The translations under genes were made by a program, and so were the position numbers. DNA of 9,906 bases from Gammaproteobacteria bacterium (lineage in GTDB: Bacteria > Pseudomonadota > Gammaproteobacteria > Steroidobacterales > Steroidobacteraceae). How positions within the stretch are numbered: position 1 is the stretch's first letter; every line of letters begins with the position of its first letter. This document shows positions 6,347-9,906 of the stretch, piece after piece. The stretch covers positions 1-9,906 of the forward strand of contig JASHSR010000349.1 of NCBI GenBank assembly GCA_030038645.1, written 5' to 3'. A model generated the notes under the pieces. It did no database searches. It had not been told where the DNA came from and saw nothing but the letters and a program-made list of their open reading frames with translations.

Positions 6347-6382
6347 GGCGTGGGCGACGAGCCGAGCGGCGCGGCCCACGCC
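6347..6382. terminator. hairpin between convergent small ORF and hemF, possible bidirectional terminator
   Basis: GGCGTGGGC (6347-6355) and GCCCACGCC (6374-6382) form a perfect 9-bp stem around an 18-base loop that can pair further (GCC GAGC GGC). It begins eight bases after the stop of the small ORF and lies 37 bases after the hemF stop on the other strand, exactly where a shared terminator would be expected. Neither side has a T-run, so it is not a canonical intrinsic terminator; it may instead stabilise 3' ends or act with Rho. Confidence 0.4.
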
Positions 6383-6419
6383 CACGCGACGGCCGGCCGA
6401 CCGAAGGAGTCGCGGCCGG

Positions 6420-7259
6420 TTACCACTTCACCACGGGCGGCAGACTCATCAGGTACGCATCCGGATCCGCGTCGGTCGCGAACCCGAACTTCGTGCCACG
6501 GTCGTAGACGAGGTTGAACTCCACGTAGCGGCCTCGCTTGAGCAGCTGGCGCTCCCGCGCGGCCTCGTCGAAAGGAGTGTCCTGGCGGCGGGCGACGATG
6601 CGGGGATAGACGGATAAGAAGGCGGTGCCCACGCGCTGCACGAACGCGAAGTCCGCCTGCAGATCCCCGCTCGCGAGGTCGTCGAAGAAAATTCCGCCCA
6701 CGCCGCGCGGCTCGTGGCGGTGAGGCAGATAGAAGTAGCGGTCGCACCATTCCTTGAACTGCCGATACGCGCCGGGCCGGTACGCCTCACAGGCGCTCGC
6801 GAGCGCCTGGTGGAATTCCGCCGTGTCCTCATCGAACGGGAAGGTCGGGGTCAGATCCGACCCCCCGCCGAACCAGCTCCGGCTCGTGCCGAGGAAGCGC
6901 AGATTCATATGGACCGTCGGCACATAAGGATTCGCCATGTGGGCGACGAGTGAGATCCCGGTCGCGACGAAGCGGCCCTCGGATTCGTCGGCGCCGGGAA
7001 TCTGCGATCGAGACTGCGGCGCAAGCGAGCCCCAAACATGGCTCACGTTGACGCCGACCTTCTCGAACACGGCGCCGCGCATTAGGCGGCTCTCGCCGCC
7101 GCCCTCCAGGCGATGGCCGGGCGGCTTGTGCCAGGAGCGCGCCTCGAAGCGCGCCGCGTGCTCGAAGCTCTCGAACGCCGCGCAGATCCGCGCCTGCAGC
7201 TCGCGGAAGTAGGCCGCCGCCGTCGGCGCGAACTGCTCAGCAGCGGGGGAAAGAGCCAT
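6420..7259 (-). CDS. hemF: oxygen-dependent coproporphyrinogen III oxidase
   Basis: HemF oxidatively decarboxylates two propionates of coproporphyrinogen III to give protoporphyrinogen IX, using O2, in the cytoplasm. The 279-residue protein has the family blocks GGGESRLMRGAVFEKVGVN, SHVWG, WFGGGSDLTP, the RGVGGIFFDDL signature (185-195) and RGRYVEFNLVYDRGTKFG (242-259). The four His that correspond to the conserved set are 107, 117, 150 and 180. It ends right after SLPPVVKW, about two dozen residues shorter than E. coli HemF, which continues with an EYDYQP-type tail; the short form is, from memory, typical of alphaproteobacterial HemF. Start: AAGGAG lies seven bases before the ATG at 7259 but only one base before the ATG at 7265, so the second is chosen. 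It is the last gene of the hem operon, about 30 bases after hemE, and implies aerobic or microaerobic haem synthesis. Confidence 0.96.
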   Translation of the reverse strand: MALSPAAEQFAPTAAAYFRELQARICAAFESFEHAARFEARSWHKPPGHRLEGGGESRLMRGAVFEKVGVNVSHVWGSLAPQSRSQIPGADESEGRFVATGISLVAHMANPYVPTVHMNLRFLGTSRSWFGGGSDLTPTFPFDEDTAEFHQALASACEAYRPGAYRQFKEWCDRYFYLPHRHEPRGVGGIFFDDLASGDLQADFAFVQRVGTAFLSVYPRIVARRQDTPFDEAARERQLLKRGRYVEFNLVYDRGTKFGFATDADPDAYLMSLPPVVKW

Positions 7260-7266
7260 GCTCATG

Positions 7267-7272
7267 CTCCTT
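7267..7272 (-). promoter_or_regulatory. Shine-Dalgarno AAGGAG of hemF
   Basis: AAGGAG lies in the short hemE-hemF gap. Its distance of seven bases to the ATG at 7259, against one base to the ATG at 7265, decides the hemF start. Confidence 0.8.
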
Positions 7273-7290
7273 CAGGCCGAGCGGCGCCGG

Positions 7291-8448
7291 TCAGGCGAGC
7301 GGCCGGCGCGCCGTGCGCTCGTGCACGTAGTCGATCATGCGGGCGACGGCATCGGGGTCGGTGTCCGGCCAGATGCCGTGGCCGAGGTTGAAGATATGGC
7401 CCGGCAACGGGCCCGCCTCGTCGAGAACGACCTCGATGTGGCGCTTGAGCTCGCCGCGCTCGGCGAAGAGCGCGGCAGGATCGAGATTGCCTTGCACGGC
7501 CTTCCCCGGGCCGAGCACGCGCCGCGCGGCGCCGAGAGGCGAGCGCCAGTCAACGCCGACCACGTCCACGTCGAGCTCGCTCACCGCCTCCATCAGCGCG
7601 GAGCCCTGATTCACATAATAGATGAGCGGCACGCCGAGCGGGCGGAGCCCCGCGACGACTCGCCGGACGCCGCGCAGGGCGAAGCGGCGGTACTCGCGGA
7701 TGCCGAGCAGCCCCGCCCACGATTCAAACAGCATGAGCGCCTGAGCGCCCGCGGCGGCCTGGGCGGCAAGATACGCGGTCATCGCATCGGCGAGCCGGTC
7801 GAGCAGGCGCTCGGCCGTCTCGGGCTGCGCGTAGAGCAGCGCGCGCGCCGCGGAGAACTCCTTCGAAGGTCGGCCGCAGACCAGGTAGCACAGCAACGTG
7901 AACGGAGCGCCGGCGAAGCCGATGAGCGGCACGCCTCGCGGCGCACCGGCGCGGACGAGACGGATGGCGTCGAGCACGAACGGCACGTCGCGCTGCGGAG
8001 CAAGCCGTGGCAGCGCATCGACCTGGGCCGCGGTTCGGATGGGCTCGCGCACGACCGGGCCGGGATCGAACTCGAGGCCGACGCCCATGCCCTGGAGCGG
8101 CGTCATGATGTCGCTGAACAGGATCGCGGCGTCGAGCGGGTAGCGGCGCAGGGGCTGCAGCGTCGCTTCCGCGGCGAGCTCGGCGCTGCGGGTGAGCGCG
8201 ACGAAGTCGACCTTCGCCCGCAGCTCGCGATACTCGGGCAGGTAGCGGCCCGCCTGCCGCATGATCCACACGGGCGTGTATGGAACGGGCCGGCGCCGGC
8301 AGGCCTCGAGGAACACGGCCCCACCGCTCGAGCGCTCGGCCCCGCCGCTCGAACGGCCGGTCCCGCCGCTCGAACGCTCGGCCCTGCCGCTCGAGCGCTC
8401 GGCCCTGCGCTCGGAGGGCTCGCGCCCTGCTCCGCTCTCGGGACTCAC
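7291..8448 (-). CDS. hemE: uroporphyrinogen III decarboxylase with N-terminal repeat extension
   Basis: HemE decarboxylates the four acetates of uroporphyrinogen III to give coproporphyrinogen III. With the GTG at 8448 the frame has 385 residues; the family usually has 340-360. Conserved parts are VWIMRQAGRYLPEYRELR (60-77, substrate-binding Arg residues), RRYPLDAAILFSDIM with catalytic Asp113, GAPFTLLCYLVCG, and GHIFNLGHGI near the end. The core segment after FSDI reads MTPLQGMGVGLEFDPGP, unlike the ILTVPDAMGLGL form of enterobacterial HemE. Residues 1-44 precede the normal start and contain four 7-residue units (RAERSSG, GTGRSSG, GAERSSG) encoded by 21-bp repeats. The 8448 GTG is favoured because it shares GTGA with the hemB stop, giving coupling. 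An alternative GTG at 8316, directly before FLEACRRRP, would give a 341-residue protein without the extension, but it has only a weak binding site. Identity is secure; the start is not. Confidence 0.93.
   Translation of the reverse strand: MSPESGAGREPSERRAERSSGRAERSSGGTGRSSGGAERSSGGAVFLEACRRRPVPYTPVWIMRQAGRYLPEYRELRAKVDFVALTRSAELAAEATLQPLRRYPLDAAILFSDIMTPLQGMGVGLEFDPGPVVREPIRTAAQVDALPRLAPQRDVPFVLDAIRLVRAGAPRGVPLIGFAGAPFTLLCYLVCGRPSKEFSAARALLYAQPETAERLLDRLADAMTAYLAAQAAAGAQALMLFESWAGLLGIREYRRFALRGVRRVVAGLRPLGVPLIYYVNQGSALMEAVSELDVDVVGVDWRSPLGAARRVLGPGKAVQGNLDPAALFAERGELKRHIEVVLDEAGPLPGHIFNLGHGIWPDTDPDAVARMIDYVHERTARRPLA
8321..8404. repeat. four tandem 21-bp units at the hemE 5' end
   Basis: Four contiguous 21-base units begin at 8321, 8342, 8363 and 8384, with plus-strand pattern CCGCCGCTCGAACGCTCGGCC and few changes between copies. 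Units 1 and 4 contain the perfect palindrome CGCTCGAGCG, so the RNA of this stretch should fold. On the coding strand each unit gives seven residues around ERSSGGA. The array starts about 45 bases into hemE if the GTG at 8448 is used, or lies entirely upstream if the GTG at 8316 is used. Confidence 0.9.
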
Positions 8449-9422
8449 TGCCGAAGCCACTCGCACACGTCCGGGGCAAAATAGGTGATGACGAGATCCG
8501 CGCCAGCGCGCCGGATGCCGGTGAGCGTCTCGAGCGCCGCGGCGCGCTCGTCGATCCAGCCGCGCGCGCTCGCCGCCTTGATGAGGCTGTACTCGCCGGA
8601 GACCTGGTACGCGACCACCGGCACGTCCACTCGCTCGCGCACGCGCCGGATCACATCGAGGTAGGGACCCGCGGGCTTCACCATCACCATGTCCGCGCCC
8701 TCCTCCACGTCGAGCTGCACCTCGCGCAGGGCCTCGCGCGCGTTCGCCGGATCCATTTGGTACGAGCGGCGATCGCCGAAGGCGGGCGCGGAATCCGCCG
8801 CCTCGCGGAACGGTCCGTAGAACGCCGAGGCGTACTTCGCGGCGTAGGAGACGATCGGCGTGCTCGCATACCCGTTGCGGTCGAGCAGCTGTCGAATCGC
8901 GAGCACGCGGCCGTCCATCATGTCGCTCGGAGCGACGGCGTCAACGCCGGCCCGAGCGTAGTTGAGCGCGACCTGCGCCAGCGTCTCGACGGAGGAATCG
9001 TTGTCGATCGCGCCCGAAGGCAGCACGTGGCCGCAGTGGCCGTGATCCGTCGCGCTGCACAGGCACACGTCGGCCCACACGACGAGGCTCGGGCAGGCGG
9101 CCTTGATCGCCTTGACGGCGAGCGGCACGAGGCCGTTCGGGTCGAGAAAGGCGGAGGCGCGGGAGTCTTTCTGTGCCGGCGCGCTGAAGAGGATCACGGC
9201 CGCGACGCCGAGTCCGGCGACGCGCTTGGCTTCGAGCGCGCACTCGTCCACCGAGAGCTGGGAGATGCCCGGCATGCTCTCCACCGGATGGCGCACTCGA
9301 GCGCCCGGGACGAGGAACAGGGGATAGATGAAATCGTCGCGGGTCAGGCGCGTCTCGCGCGCGAGGCGCCGCCAGGCGTCGGACTGGCGCAGGCGGCGAG
9401 GTCTCGAGATGGGGAATGCCAT
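8445..9422 (-). CDS. hemB: porphobilinogen synthase (delta-aminolevulinic acid dehydratase), zinc type
   Basis: HemB condenses two 5-aminolevulinate molecules to porphobilinogen. The 325-residue protein has normal length. It begins MAFPISRPRRLR, typical of the family. Active-site lysines are Lys196 in SYAAKYASAFYGPFREAA and the Schiff-base Lys249 in MVMVKPAGPYLDV. The metal site DVCLCSATDHGHCGH has Cys120, Cys122 and Cys130, so this is a zinc-dependent enzyme and not the magnesium-only kind with Asp/Ala at these places. FGDRRSYQMDPAN (216-228) and AYQVSGEYSLIKAA (271-284) are intact. Start: GAGG lies eight bases before the ATG at 9422 but only two before the ATG at 9428 (which overlaps the hemD stop as ATGA and adds two residues), so 9422 is preferred. 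The stop overlaps the proposed hemE start. Very secure identification. Confidence 0.97.
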   Translation of the reverse strand: MAFPISRPRRLRQSDAWRRLARETRLTRDDFIYPLFLVPGARVRHPVESMPGISQLSVDECALEAKRVAGLGVAAVILFSAPAQKDSRASAFLDPNGLVPLAVKAIKAACPSLVVWADVCLCSATDHGHCGHVLPSGAIDNDSSVETLAQVALNYARAGVDAVAPSDMMDGRVLAIRQLLDRNGYASTPIVSYAAKYASAFYGPFREAADSAPAFGDRRSYQMDPANAREALREVQLDVEEGADMVMVKPAGPYLDVIRRVRERVDVPVVAYQVSGEYSLIKAASARGWIDERAAALETLTGIRRAGADLVITYFAPDVCEWLRQ

Positions 9423-9424
9423 GA

Positions 9425-9906
9425 TCATGGCCTCAGGCTGAGTTGTCGATAAGTCGTCGCGGCGAGCCCGTCGAGCGTCGCCGGCTGGGCGAGCACCGAC
9501 TCGAATCCCCGCTCGGCGAGCGCGCGCGCCGTGGTCGAGCCGAGCGTGATGCAGGAGCAGCGCGACAGTAGGCGCTCGAAGTAAGGACGCCCGAGCGCGT
9601 GATGGAGCTCGTCCACGCACGAGGGGCTGGTGAAGGTCACCGCGCCGACGGCGCCGCGATCGATGGTAGAGCGGCAGGCGGCCACGTCGAGCTCGGCCGC
9701 ATCCGTCCGATAGGCCTCGACCTGCAGCACCTCCGCGCCGAGCTCGCGCAGACCCGCCGCGAGCGTCGGCAACGCTCGCGAGCTCGCCGGAAACAGCACC
9801 CGCGCACCGCGCCTCACCCCCGGCGCGAGCGCGGCGACGAGCGCCGCGGCGCTCGCCTGCTCCGGCACCACATCCGGCGGCCACCCTCGCTCGCGGAGCG
9901 CCGCCG
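9425..9906 (-). CDS. hemD: uroporphyrinogen-III synthase, C-terminal part (cut by the window edge)
   Basis: The visible 159 residues are the C-terminal part of HemD, which closes and inverts ring D of hydroxymethylbilane to form uroporphyrinogen III; the whole protein is usually about 250 residues. The frame is open to the right edge: AALRERGWPPDVVPEQAS leads into the second alpha/beta domain. Recognisable features are RVLFPASSRALPTLAAGLRELG split around the R-x-LFP motif, the FTSPSCVDEL segment where the family has FTS-S-V, and ITLGSTTARALAERGF, which matches the conserved GPTTA-A-L-G motif. HemD is a poorly conserved family, so the position directly ahead of hemB adds much to the assignment. 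The start codon lies outside; hemC is the usual upstream partner and may lie there. The stop is overlapped by or two bases from the hemB start. Confidence 0.9.
   Translation of the reverse strand, partial: AALRERGWPPDVVPEQASAAALVAALAPGVRRGARVLFPASSRALPTLAAGLRELGAEVLQVEAYRTDAAELDVAACRSTIDRGAVGAVTFTSPSCVDELHHALGRPYFERLLSRCSCITLGSTTARALAERGFESVLAQPATLDGLAATTYRQLSLRP
9431..9434 (-). promoter_or_regulatory. GAGG ribosome binding site of hemB within the hemD end
   Basis: GAGG on the minus strand lies in the final codons of hemD. Spacing of eight bases favours the second of two nearby ATG codons (9422), though coupling through the overlapping ATGA at 9428 remains possible. Confidence 0.45.

Noticed and set aside
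8321..8404. CRISPR array
   Set aside because: The 21-bp units are directly contiguous with no spacers and lie in frame with hemE; the same applies to the 15-bp units at 4051-4170.
7258..9452. Long plus-strand frames (408 and 390 codons) opposite hemE and hemB
   Set aside because: Same antisense effect; the minus-strand frames carry complete HemE and HemB signatures.

Overview
The window is a strongly GC-rich stretch of a bacterial chromosome. All but one of the supported genes lie on the minus strand, so it reads from right to left. The tight mutY-yggX pair is characteristic of Gammaproteobacteria (and found in Betaproteobacteria), so a high-GC proteobacterium is the best guess. The haem enzymes are less typical: the HemE core motif and the HemF C-terminus do not look like the enterobacterial versions. 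No insertion sequence, integrase, CRISPR array, rRNA or tRNA was seen, and the content is mostly housekeeping.

Right part (9906 to 6420): a haem biosynthesis operon, hemD (entering from beyond the right edge), hemB, hemE and hemF. The junctions are very tight: hemD and hemB overlap or nearly touch at ATGATCATG, hemB and hemE share GTGA, and hemF follows hemE after about 30 bases. It covers uroporphyrinogen-III synthase, the preceding step (porphobilinogen synthase), uroporphyrinogen decarboxylase and the oxygen-dependent coproporphyrinogen oxidase. The HemE reading frame has an unusual N-terminal extension built on four 21-bp tandem repeats.

Middle (6419 to 5648): a long space between hemF and the kinase gene. 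It holds one small plus-strand reading frame (66 codons) of unknown function with a plausible ribosome binding site and coding-like base composition, a strong hairpin between it and hemF, and about 490 bases with no convincing gene.

Left-middle (5647 to 3327): a two-component system, a soluble two-PAS NarL-type histidine kinase overlapping by ATGA with a LuxR/NarL-type response regulator. The kinase ends in a proline-rich tail encoded by eight 15-bp tandem repeats.

Left (3186 to 263): an NAD(P)-dependent aldehyde dehydrogenase, the adenine DNA glycosylase MutY and the Fe(II)-trafficking/oxidative damage protein YggX, spaced by 19 and 1 bases and probably one transcription unit. This group makes sense as protection against oxidative damage. 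The last 262 bases hold no supported gene. No wholly new system stands out; the best leads are the small orphan ORF, the two coding minisatellites, and the mixed character of the hem genes.
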